Positions 1 to 7,128 are shown, numbered from the stretch's first letter. The stretch is 10,370 bases of DNA from Peptococcaceae bacterium (GCA_012523535.1 JAAYII010000307.1:1-10370); one strand, 5' to 3'. The notes: a model not told the origin generated them from the sequence alone. Numbers and translations are program-made.

Positions 1-1
1 A

Positions 2-2902
2 TACCCTATATTTGCGGCCAAATTGAAAGAATTCAATATTATGGCTCAAATCAGGCTTGAGGACTGTTCGTCGGGAAGATGGTTCGAATTCAAGGATGGA
101 CGACTTGTATCAGAAGAAGGTATACAAGCAAATCCTGATGTCTGTTTAAGCTTTAAAACCATGGAACTGGCGCTCAAGGTTTTGCGGCCCGACCGGGACC
201 ATGCCGCCTATGTGGAAGGAGTCAAAAACGGGCGGATTAAGCTTTTAGGAGAGGATATTCCGGCAATCTGGTTCGACGAGATCCTTATGACCGTTCTGGA
301 AGCGCCGGTTTACTATGGAGACGCTTACGGCCTAGATTTGGGCAACGGTGTCAGGCGCCTGACCAACGCCACAACCGGCGGTGCCCTCTTTGTCTATGTT
401 AAAGACGGCCGCATCATTCGCATGACGCCTATCGATCTTGCTCCCGAGGATGCCAAGCCTTGGACCATAAAGGCCCGGGGACAGGAATTCACGCCTCCTC
501 ATAAACTTACGATCAATACCCACGGCAGCGGCTGGAAGGCGCTGGTTTACTCCAAGGACCGGATTCTTTATCCCCTGAAACGAGTCGATTGGAATCCCGG
601 TGGAGAACGGAATCCTCAAAACAGGGGAAAATCCGGTTATGAAAGAATATCCTGGGACGAAGCTTATCGCTTGGTTGCGGACGAAATCCGGCGCGTGCGT
701 ATGGAGTACGGCCCTTCCGCCATCTTTTTCCAGCGCGGTTCTCATCATACCTGGGGCTATGTGGGCTACTTCAACAGCGCCTGCTTTCGCTTTTTTAACC
801 TGATTGGGGCTACCTATACCCAGCATAACCCGGACAGTTGGGAAGGGTGGGTATTCGGAGCTGAGCATCATTTCGGTCATACCATGAAAAACGGCATGGC
901 TGAGACCTATTCCACTGTAGAAGATTGCCTGAAAAACGCCGAAATGATAGTCTTCTGGTCCAGCGATCCGGAATCGACTTCCGGGCTCTACGGCGCATAT
1001 GAAGCCACCATTCGCCGGGAATGGCTGAAAAAACTGGGCTTGGAGATAGTTCATATCGACCCCTATTACAACCATACGGCAGCCTTTTTGGGTGGCAAGT
1101 GGCTGGCTCCGAGGGTTGGAACGGACACAGCATTAGCCCTCTCCCTGGCCTATGTCTGGATTACCGAGGGACTTTATGATCGGGATTTTGTCGAAAAGCG
1201 CACTGTGGGGTTCGAAGAATGGAAAGAGTATATTTTGGGTAAGACTGACGGAATCCCCAAGACACCTGAGTGGCAGGAAGATATCACCGGCATACCGGCG
1301 CGCGAAGCTTGGGTGTTGGCCCGGAGATGGGGTACAAAACGGACCTATCTCTCCCCCGGCGGACTGCCCGGTCTTGGTTGCGCTTGTCGCAGTTCTCATG
1401 GGACTGAATGGACACGGGCCATGGTTTGCCTGATGGCCATGCAGGGATTTGGGAAACCGGGTGTTAACTTTGGCGGACTTCAGAGCGGCGCGCCGCTGGA
1501 TACCACCTTTTACTTCCCGGGTTACGCGGACGGCGGGATTGCCGCCGATTCCGGCAATCTGACCACCATGTATGAGCTGTATAACCGGATGCCCAATCTT
1601 TACGGGATAGGATCCTCCAGCCAGATGATTCCTCGGTTGCGCCTGCCGGAGGCTGTGCGGGAAGACTCGGCAGTTTGGTACGCTCACGGTTTCCGCAATC
1701 TCCAGGAGCAGTTCGCGCCCAAAAGATATCCTATGCCCGGCCATGCGCCCTGCCGGATGTTTTACCGCTACGGCACCTCCAATATGGGCACCCAACCGGA
1801 GTCCCATCGCTATGCCAAGATGTATCAAGACGAGCATCTGGAATGCGTCGTCAATCAATCCATTTGGTTTGAAGGTGATGCCAAGTACGCGGATATCATC
1901 CTGCCGGCCTGTACCAACTTTGAACGATGGGATATTTCCGAGGTCGGCCATTGCGGCGGCTATGTGGAGAAAAATTATCTTCAGAACAACTACCGGGTGT
2001 TTGTTCTTCAGCATAAATGCATCGAACCTTTGGGAGAATCCCGCTCCGATTACCAAATCTTTTATGATCTCAGCAAATATTTGGGTCTTGGCAGTGTCTA
2101 CGGTGTGGGCAGTACAGAACTGGACTGGGTGAAACGCATCTTCAAGGCCACTGACCTGCCGGAAAAAATTAGCTGGGAAGAGTTTTTAAGAAAAGGATAT
2201 TATGTTCTGCCGGCTCCTGCAGAAAATCAAAGAGACCCCGTGGCTTATAACTGGTTTTACGAAGGCCGGAAACGGGATGTCCCTGAAATTTCACCGTTGG
2301 CCGGAGACTATAAGTGTGATTATGGCCGTGGTTTTCAGACCCAGAGCGGCAAGTTCGAATTCGCTTGCAACAGCCTGAAGCTTTTTGATCCCAATGATCC
2401 GGACCGTCCGGTGATCTGCAAATACATCCCATCCATAGAGGGCCGGGAAACTGCAGATAAATTTGCCAAATACCCCTTCCAGCTTACTTCTCCCCATCCC
2501 CGTTACAGTCACCACACTATGCAGGACGGCAAAGACGGGGTGGCGAATGATATCCCCTGCCACCGCCGGCTGATTAACGGTCATTATTATTGGATTGTGC
2601 GTATCAATCCCAAAGATGCCGCCGCCAAAGGCATTACGGAGAACCAGTTGGTTGAAGTATACAACGACCGGGGCAGCGTCATCTGTGCGGCGCACGTAAC
2701 CGAACGGGTGCCGGCCGGCATACTGCATTCTTATGAAGCTTCCGCTGTCTATGAACCCAACGGGGAACCGGGTACGGCACCGGAGACAGGCGGCTGCATC
2801 AACAACCTTACCTCCAAGGAGTTTAACATACCGAAAGCCCACTCTATGAGCGTCAATTCCTGTCTGGTGGATATACGTTGTTGGAAGGGGGAAGCGAAAT
2901 GA
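2..2902 (+). CDS. athL: Transhydroxylase-like molybdopterin oxidoreductase, large subunit (5' partial)
   Basis: Catalytic subunit of a DMSO-reductase-family bis-MGD enzyme, closest in recalled sequence to pyrogallol-phloroglucinol transhydroxylase AthL of Pelobacter acidigallici, which moves a hydroxyl between polyhydroxybenzenes in the cytoplasm. Residues are numbered from the TTG at 23. Residues 1 to about 100 form an SCP2-like extension; the molybdoenzyme proper starts near 107. Visible motifs are HHTW (241-244), HNPDSWEGW with Asp271 and Ser272 (the Ser position is the Mo ligand in AthL), FYFPGY with Tyr501, a QSIWFEGDAKYADIILPAC block (612-630) and the C-terminal MGD-binding NDRGSV (881-886). 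AthL His144, Asp174, Ser175 and Tyr404 map here with a constant offset of 97. There is no N-terminal CxxC cluster motif, as in AthL. The frame is open to base 2, so the real start is upstream; TTG 23 has no convincing ribosome binding site. Its stop overlaps the small-subunit ATG. The substrate may differ from pyrogallol. Confidence 0.88.
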   Translation, partial: YPIFAAKLKEFNIMAQIRLEDCSSGRWFEFKDGRLVSEEGIQANPDVCLSFKTMELALKVLRPDRDHAAYVEGVKNGRIKLLGEDIPAIWFDEILMTVLEAPVYYGDAYGLDLGNGVRRLTNATTGGALFVYVKDGRIIRMTPIDLAPEDAKPWTIKARGQEFTPPHKLTINTHGSGWKALVYSKDRILYPLKRVDWNPGGERNPQNRGKSGYERISWDEAYRLVADEIRRVRMEYGPSAIFFQRGSHHTWGYVGYFNSACFRFFNLIGATYTQHNPDSWEGWVFGAEHHFGHTMKNGMAETYSTVEDCLKNAEMIVFWSSDPESTSGLYGAYEATIRREWLKKLGLEIVHIDPYYNHTAAFLGGKWLAPRVGTDTALALSLAYVWITEGLYDRDFVEKRTVGFEEWKEYILGKTDGIPKTPEWQEDITGIPAREAWVLARRWGTKRTYLSPGGLPGLGCACRSSHGTEWTRAMVCLMAMQGFGKPGVNFGGLQSGAPLDTTFYFPGYADGGIAADSGNLTTMYELYNRMPNLYGIGSSSQMIPRLRLPEAVREDSAVWYAHGFRNLQEQFAPKRYPMPGHAPCRMFYRYGTSNMGTQPESHRYAKMYQDEHLECVVNQSIWFEGDAKYADIILPACTNFERWDISEVGHCGGYVEKNYLQNNYRVFVLQHKCIEPLGESRSDYQIFYDLSKYLGLGSVYGVGSTELDWVKRIFKATDLPEKISWEEFLRKGYYVLPAPAENQRDPVAYNWFYEGRKRDVPEISPLAGDYKCDYGRGFQTQSGKFEFACNSLKLFDPNDPDRPVICKYIPSIEGRETADKFAKYPFQLTSPHPRYSHHTMQDGKDGVANDIPCHRRLINGHYYWIVRINPKDAAAKGITENQLVEVYNDRGSVICAAHVTERVPAGILHSYEASAVYEPNGEPGTAPETGGCINNLTSKEFNIPKAHSMSVNSCLVDIRCWKGEAK
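2883..2891 (+). promoter_or_regulatory. Ribosome binding site fixing the athS start
   Basis: GGAAGGGGG ends 7 nt before the ATG at 2899. This favours 2899 over the in-frame TTG at 2878, which lies inside the end of the upstream gene and has no comparable site. The site is within the last codons of athL, so the two genes are translationally coupled. Confidence 0.75.
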
Positions 2903-3726
2903 AGCGGCGTTATTTTGTAATCGATATTGAAAAATGCATCGGCTGTTTTAATTGTCTGCATGCCTGCAAGGATGAGCATGTGGGAAATAATTGGCTGCCA
3001 GTGACCCTGCCGCAAAAACTGCACGAACAGTACTGGCTGACTACCAAAGAAAAGGTGCGGGGCCAGCATCCGATGATTGATGTTGCTTATTTGACCGAGC
3101 CCTGTGGACACTGTGAAGAAGCTTTGTGCGTGCAAAAGGGGAATGGCGCAGTGTATCGCCGGGAGGACGGTGTGGTGCTTATCGATCAGAGCAAGGCCAC
3201 GGGCGACTTATCTAAGCTGTGTCCTTTTGGCAAAATCTCCTGGAATGAGGAACAAGGCGTATCACAGAAATGCACCTTCTGCGCCCATCTTTTGGATGAA
3301 GGATGGGAGCAGCCGCGCTGTGCCCAAGCATGTCCTTTGGGTGCCCTTCAGATGCGTTATGAAGAACGCGAGGATATGGAAAAATATATAAAACAAGAGG
3401 GCTTGGAACAGTTGGATTTCGCTCACGCCGCGGCCAAAAGCGCAGTGTGGTATAAGAACCTCTATCGCTATACCTCCCTTTTTGCCGGCGGTACCGTAGT
3501 AAAATTTGAGAAGGGAAGAGAAATTTGCTTTGAAGGATGTCTGGTTGTGCTGTATAAAAACGGGATCCCTGTCGCTCAAACGGAAACCGACCCTTACGGC
3601 GATTTTAAATTTGACCGCCTGAATCCCGGGAAATATGAACTGAGCGTTTGCCCAAAGGGGTATAGAGCCAATAAAATGGAATTCGAAATCAATGAAAGCC
3701 GCTATCTCGGTGTTTTTAGGATGTGA
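2899..3726 (+). CDS. athS: Transhydroxylase-like iron-sulfur small subunit
   Basis: Electron-transfer subunit paired with the preceding molybdoenzyme, 275 aa; AthS of P. acidigallici is nearly the same length. The ferredoxin-like part (1 to about 150) has twelve ligand-type cysteines: C13, C16, C19, C23; C69, C72, C77; C108; C125, C128; C141, C145. That suits three [4Fe-4S] clusters, the number known for the transhydroxylase, rather than the four usual in NrfC/DmsB-type subunits. After a helical linker, residues about 198-275 form a small beta-rich domain with the pattern G-x-V-V-L-Y-K-N-G, T-D-P-Y-G-D-F-K-F and N-P-G-K-Y, typical of transthyretin/Cna-B/carboxypeptidase regulatory-like folds; AthS carries such a domain. 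The start at 2899 overlaps the athL stop as ATGA. There is no signal peptide or membrane segment, so the complex should be cytoplasmic. Confidence 0.88.
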   Translation: MKRRYFVIDIEKCIGCFNCLHACKDEHVGNNWLPVTLPQKLHEQYWLTTKEKVRGQHPMIDVAYLTEPCGHCEEALCVQKGNGAVYRREDGVVLIDQSKATGDLSKLCPFGKISWNEEQGVSQKCTFCAHLLDEGWEQPRCAQACPLGALQMRYEEREDMEKYIKQEGLEQLDFAHAAAKSAVWYKNLYRYTSLFAGGTVVKFEKGREICFEGCLVVLYKNGIPVAQTETDPYGDFKFDRLNPGKYELSVCPKGYRANKMEFEINESRYLGVFRM

Positions 3727-3773
3727 ATTAGGGGCTTCGGATGTAAATTATGGATAAGCATAAAATGATTTAT

Positions 3774-3808
3774 AAAGACTCTGCAATCAATATGCGGAGT
3801 TTTTTTAT
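3774..3808 (+). terminator. Intrinsic terminator of the athLS operon
   Basis: An 8-bp stem ACTCTGCA / TGCGGAGT (3778-3785 with 3793-3800, one G-U pair), 7-nt loop, is followed directly by seven T and then ATTT. The preceding AAAG can extend the stem into the T-run. It lies about 50 nt after the athS stop, closing the operon. Confidence 0.85.
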
Positions 3809-3875
3809 TTCTTCATATAGTAATAATTTAATTTCTTTTAAAGTTGTTCCATGAATTATCTGTACCGGTGTGAGA

Positions 3876-3892
3876 TTGTTAATTTTTAACAA
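3876..3892. repeat. AT-rich perfect palindrome upstream of the PBP gene
   Basis: TTGTTAATTTTTAACAA has perfect 7-nt arms around a 3-nt centre, followed by CC and seven T (3895-3901). It is about 90 nt upstream of the PBP start. It could be an operator or a weak second terminator; the stem has only one G-C pair per arm, so a terminator role is doubtful. Just downstream, TATGCT (3901) and TATGAT (3916) are possible -10 elements, but no good -35 pairs with either. Confidence 0.4.
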
Positions 3893-3981
3893 CCTTTTTT
3901 TATGCTATTTTATGGTATGATGTAGTTTAAGTTGGAGTTTATGTAAATTATATGCTGCTAACATTTATGTAAGGAGCGTTC

Positions 3982-6102
3982 ATGTTGGAACAAGATAAAA
4001 GGACCACAGATTTACAGCAAAATACTAAGGATAAGGATATAAAATCCAAGAAACTAAAATGGTGGGCGGTTATTACCGTTGCTGTTTTGCTTTTAATCCT
4101 TGCTTCAGGCACCGGTGCCGCTATCTGGATTTCCGGCCTGGATATTAGCAAACTGGAAAGCCCCCTCGCTCAACCCACCTTTATATATGACCGATACGGA
4201 AATAAGATTTCCCAACTTTCCTCTTCCAAAATAGTACCCGTTTCTTTGGACCAGGTGCCGGACCATGTCCGCAAGGCCGTGATTGCCGTAGAGGACAAGC
4301 GCTTTTATGAACATCAAGGTGTGGATTTGAGAGCAATCTTCAGGGCTTTGCTCAGGGATCTCCGCTCCGGTGATTTTTCGGAAGGCGGAAGCACCATAAC
4401 CCAGCAGCTGGCTAAAAATCTTTTTCTTCCTTCGGATAAAACTATTGAGAGGAAACTCAAAGAAGCGGGTTATGCCATAAAAATCGAATCGGTTTTAAGC
4501 AAAGACGAAATTTTAGAGGCTTACCTTAACAATATCTATTTTGGGGAAGGACGTTGGGGAATTCAAAATGCTGCCCGCTTTTATTTCGGCAAAGACGCGG
4601 CTGAACTCACTCTGGCTGAAGGAGCAACTTTGGCCGGTCTGCTTAAAGCCCCCAGTATTTACTCCCCTTTAAATGACCCGGACAAAGCCTTAGAGCGCCG
4701 CAACACGGTTTTGTCTTTAATGTTGGAACAAGGATTCATATCCGAAGAGGAATATAAAAAGACCCGCGATTTGCCCCTTACTCTCAAAAAAGATCCGGAC
4801 GGGGAACTTTCCGGCAAATATGCGCCCTATGTAGATTATGTTCTGGAAGAGGCCATCTCCCGCTATGGATTTACCCAAGACCAAATCCTGGGCAGCGGTC
4901 TGCAGATTTACACGCAAATGGACCAAACAGTACAAAAAGCTGCGGAAGAAGTTTATAACGACGACAGTTTTTTCCCGCCCGGCAAACCTGATCAAATGGT
5001 GCAAAGCGGCATAGTGATTATTGATCACTCCACTGGAGGAATCAGAGGCCTTGTGGGTTACCGGGGAGAAAGTATGTTCCGGCAGTTTAACCACGCCAGT
5101 CAACTTAAGCGCCAGCCCGGCTCCTGTTTCAAACCCTTGGCCGTTTATGGCCCGGCTTTGGAAAAAGGGTACGCTCCCTATTCCCTGCTCTATGACGGGG
5201 AACTGAATATCAACGGTTATAGACCTGTAAATTGGGATTACCAGACCAGGGGCTTTGTTACCATGCAGGAAGCAATCGCCAATTCATGGAATATTCCGGC
5301 CGTTTGGCTGCTCAATCAGATAGGGATCGACAGCGGGGCTGATTTTGCCCGCCGGGCCGGCATAGAGCTTGAAGAGATTGATCTAAATCTCAGTTTGGCT
5401 TTGGGGGCTCTTACCGAGGGGGTATCGCCCCTGGACATGGCTCAAGCCTTCAGCAGTTTTGCCAATCTGGGAATAATGAATCAAGCCCATGCCATAACCA
5501 AGATCACCACAGCCGACGGCGAAGTCCTGGTCCAAGCCCAACCGGAGACTATAACGGTAACGGATCCCAGCACGGCTTATACCATGACCCTTTTGTTAAA
5601 AAATGCCGTGGAAAACGGTACGGGTAAAAATGCTGCTTTCGGGCGTCCGGTAGCCGGAAAAACAGGTTCTGTCGAGCTTCCTCCGACCGAAGAATTTGTC
5701 GGTATTAGCAAAGGGGTAAAAGATGTCTGGTTTGTAGGCTATACTCCGGAACTGACGGCTGCCGTATGGATGGGCTATGACCAAACCGATCGGGAACATT
5801 ACTTAACAATTTCCGGCGGTTCCGGACCGGCGGTTGTCTTCCGAGAAGTGCTTTCCCGGGCTTTGAGTGATAAACCTGTTGTTCAATTTCAAGCTCCTCC
5901 GGGATACAAAATGGAAAAAATGTTTCCGCCTAAACCTGCCCATAAAGATGATGATAAAGAGAAAAAAGAAAGCGGAAAGAGATGGCGGCCAAGGGGTTTT
6001 TGGTTTGATCGAGACTCCAATGAATTCTTTAAGGATTTCCAGGACTACTTTAATTCCAAAAATAAAAAGAAGCCCAAAGAATCTTTTTCTCCCAACAGAT
6101 AA
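3982..6102 (+). CDS. Class A penicillin-binding protein (PBP1A family), bifunctional
   Basis: Polymerises and cross-links peptidoglycan outside the membrane. 706 aa: a charged cytoplasmic N-terminus, one membrane anchor (about 28-51), a GT51 glycosyltransferase domain (about 65-250) and a transpeptidase domain (about 340-610). GT51 motifs are AVEDKRFYEH with catalytic-type Glu104, EGGSTITQQLAKN from 134, and ILEAYLNN (177-184). Transpeptidase motifs are complete: SxxK as SCFK with Ser381 and Lys384, SxN as SWN (435-437), and KTG as KTGS (560-563). The SCFK and KTGS variants differ slightly from the more common STFK and KTGT. The last roughly 75 residues are lysine/aspartate-rich and have no recognisable domain, and there is no PASTA or FN3 domain. 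ATG 3982 is preceded by AAGGAG at 5 nt. It looks monocistronic. Length resembles B. subtilis PbpF/PbpG, but assignment to either is not supported. Confidence 0.95.
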   Translation: MLEQDKRTTDLQQNTKDKDIKSKKLKWWAVITVAVLLLILASGTGAAIWISGLDISKLESPLAQPTFIYDRYGNKISQLSSSKIVPVSLDQVPDHVRKAVIAVEDKRFYEHQGVDLRAIFRALLRDLRSGDFSEGGSTITQQLAKNLFLPSDKTIERKLKEAGYAIKIESVLSKDEILEAYLNNIYFGEGRWGIQNAARFYFGKDAAELTLAEGATLAGLLKAPSIYSPLNDPDKALERRNTVLSLMLEQGFISEEEYKKTRDLPLTLKKDPDGELSGKYAPYVDYVLEEAISRYGFTQDQILGSGLQIYTQMDQTVQKAAEEVYNDDSFFPPGKPDQMVQSGIVIIDHSTGGIRGLVGYRGESMFRQFNHASQLKRQPGSCFKPLAVYGPALEKGYAPYSLLYDGELNINGYRPVNWDYQTRGFVTMQEAIANSWNIPAVWLLNQIGIDSGADFARRAGIELEEIDLNLSLALGALTEGVSPLDMAQAFSSFANLGIMNQAHAITKITTADGEVLVQAQPETITVTDPSTAYTMTLLLKNAVENGTGKNAAFGRPVAGKTGSVELPPTEEFVGISKGVKDVWFVGYTPELTAAVWMGYDQTDREHYLTISGGSGPAVVFREVLSRALSDKPVVQFQAPPGYKMEKMFPPKPAHKDDDKEKKESGKRWRPRGFWFDRDSNEFFKDFQDYFNSKNKKKPKESFSPNR

Positions 6103-6173
6103 TCCCCTAGAACAAATTTTATGATAATATATGAGACGAGTCTTTTTTACTTTTGGGTTGTAATTGATTCATT

Positions 6174-6209
6174 ATTGGATTTGATCTATTAATTGGATTT
6201 GATTCATTA
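6174..6209. repeat. Tandem 18-bp repeat before the 64-aa gene
   Basis: Two adjacent copies, ATTGGATTTGATCTATTA (6174-6191) and ATTGGATTTGATTCATTA (6192-6209), differ only by a CT/TC swap. A shorter related piece, AATTGATTCATT, sits just before at 6162-6173. The array ends 4 nt before the Shine-Dalgarno of the next gene, so it lies in its leader or promoter. Confidence 0.7.
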
Positions 6210-6225
6210 ACTAAGGAGGAAAAGT

Positions 6226-6420
6226 ATGAGCATAAAGAGAGAAAGAAGTTTGGAAGTATCTTTCCAGGATTTGAATTGTGAAGTGCCAAAGGATCTGAGA
6301 AACCTGGAAGGAACCCCTTTGGGCAAAATATTGGAGAAAGCCGGGTATAAATACGGCCAACCGTTGACTTGCACTGTGGAACCCAAAAACCTGTGCTACA
6401 TATTTGAATGGGAAGAATAA
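6226..6420 (+). CDS. Hypothetical 64-aa protein
   Basis: I do not recognise this protein. It is supported as a gene by a near-perfect Shine-Dalgarno, AAGGAGGA at 6213-6220, 5 nt before the ATG, by a hairpin 30 nt after the stop, and by well-behaved composition. The product is small, soluble and charged, with three cysteines (C18, C49, C57), an N-terminal KRER stretch, a GTPLGKILEKAGY segment (29-41) that may form a helix, and an acidic FEWEE end. There is no membrane segment or signal peptide. The cysteines are not in a CxxC arrangement, so metal binding is not indicated. It lies downstream of the PBP gene in the same direction, but a 123-nt gap with its own repeats suggests separate transcription. 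Confidence 0.7.
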   Translation: MSIKRERSLEVSFQDLNCEVPKDLRNLEGTPLGKILEKAGYKYGQPLTCTVEPKNLCYIFEWEE

Positions 6421-6450
6421 TATTGTCAATCTTATTCCCAGAAAATGAAA

Positions 6451-6495
6451 CCTCGATATCTTCGAAACAAGAAGTATCGAGGTGTACTTTTACTC
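6451..6495 (+). terminator. Hairpin terminator after the 64-aa gene
   Basis: CCTCGATA-T-CTTC (6451-6463) pairs with GAAG-TATCGAGG (6471-6482): 8 bp, a single bulged T, then 4 bp closing a 7-nt loop. It is followed by a mixed T-rich run (TGTACTTTTACTCTTT) rather than a pure T-tract, so termination may be partial; the stronger hairpin at 6652-6692 lies beyond. Confidence 0.6.
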
Positions 6496-6563
6496 TTTAC
6501 TCATAAATTATTTTTTGGGATTTTATTTGCTTTTCATTTACTAATTTAAATAAAATATTAATA

Positions 6564-6607
6564 GTGTTTATTTTTATGGAATTTAGTATGGTGTTTATTT
6601 TTATGGA
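6564..6607. repeat. 17-bp direct repeat, 27-bp spacing, in non-coding DNA
   Basis: GTGTTTATTTTTATGGA occurs exactly at 6564-6580 and again at 6591-6607. The copies lie in AT-rich DNA between the two terminator hairpins, in a stretch (6496-6651) where I see no gene. Role unknown; see findings. Confidence 0.7.
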
Positions 6608-6651
6608 GTATTGATTTTTGTTATCTACAATAATTTTATTATCTATAATTT

Positions 6652-6692
6652 AAAGAAAAAACTCGCTAGCTTAATAAGCGGGTTTTTTCTTT
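6652..6692. terminator. Strong bidirectional terminator between converging genes
   Basis: A 16-bp stem (6652-6667 with 6677-6692, one G-U pair) with a 9-nt loop. The core CTCGCT / AGCGGG is flanked by A6 on the left and T6 on the right, so it presents a U-run on either strand. It serves the + strand 64-aa gene and the - strand zinc-ribbon gene, whose stop is 56 nt away. Confidence 0.88.
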
Positions 6693-6747
6693 TGGAGCCG
6701 ATACAATGGAACTCAGGTTTGAGGTCTAATAACTTTCAAGCTGTCTG

Positions 6748-6897
6748 CTAGCCGACCTTGATGAAGATGACTCCATTGCAATGAGGACATGCTGGCAGAG
6801 TTTCCTTGGGGTCGTTCAGTACCGTATCCTTTCCGCAGTTTACGCACAGATATGCTCCTTTACCTGGTTGTTTACCGGCCACCGCCACGGGGAACAT
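6748..6897 (-). CDS. Small zinc-ribbon protein (49 aa)
   Basis: The - strand encodes a 49-aa protein with two CxxC knuckles, CVNC (18-21) and CPHC (37-40), separated by a KDTVLNDPKETLPA spacer, followed by a hydrophobic VIFIKV end. The layout, G-x-Y-x-C-x-x-C-G then LP-x-CP-x-C then F, is that of rubredoxin-like or DUF1451-like zinc ribbons that bind one zinc (or iron) ion. The ATG at 6897 is preceded by GGAAGG at 7 nt; an in-frame stop ten codons upstream limits extension. A promoter-like pair lies about 70 nt upstream and a strong terminator downstream, so it is a complete single-gene unit. The + strand reading frame across it (6781-6963) is an antisense shadow. Function unknown; zinc-binding fold likely, partner unknown. 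Confidence 0.78.
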   Translation of the reverse strand: MFPVAVAGKQPGKGAYLCVNCGKDTVLNDPKETLPACPHCNGVIFIKVG

Positions 6898-6967
6898 CTC
6901 CTTTCCTTCCTTATAGATGAAAGCCTATGTTGTTGGGCATTATCTATAAGAAGTATTCATTAATTAA

Positions 6968-6996
6968 AGAATAATCCTTGAGATTAATGAAGTCAA
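6968..6996 (-). promoter_or_regulatory. Probable sigma-A promoter of the zinc-ribbon gene
   Basis: On the - strand, TTGACT (6991-6996) is followed after exactly 17 nt by TATTCT (6968-6973): 5/6 and 4/6 matches to the housekeeping consensus. It lies 70 nt upstream of the ATG at 6897, leaving an untranslated leader of about 60 nt. Confidence 0.55.
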
Positions 6997-7128
6997 AAAT
7001 ACTATCGGGTAGGTATCGGAATCATTAGGAAGAAAATGTAAGTTCTTTTTGCTCAGTCCGGGTATTTATTAAATTTTAAAGATATTTAGTTGAAGCCAAA
7101 AAAGATCTTCCTTGCTGTTTGAACCTGG

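Noticed and set aside
332..1075. Open - strand frame of 247 codons
   Set aside because: Entirely antisense to the conserved large subunit, whose motifs are unambiguous; the - strand product has no recognisable domain or ribosome binding site.
1133..2056. Open - strand frame of 307 codons
   Set aside because: Antisense shadow of the molybdoenzyme; composition reflects the codon bias of the + strand gene.
2878..2898. Upstream TTG start for the Fe-S subunit
   Set aside because: ATG 2899 has the Shine-Dalgarno, gives the expected length and makes a typical ATGA overlap.
3719..3750. Imperfect repeat GGATGTGAATTA / GGATGTAAATTA
   Set aside because: 12 nt with one mismatch, spanning the athS stop; too short to separate from chance.
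6131..6150. Possible terminator AGAC-GA-GTCT-T6 after the PBP gene
   Set aside because: The loop would be 2 nt; only a 3-bp stem remains with a realistic loop, too weak to call.
6781..6963. 60-codon + strand frame
   Set aside because: Overlaps the zinc-ribbon gene on the opposite strand, lacks a ribosome binding site and shows no domain.
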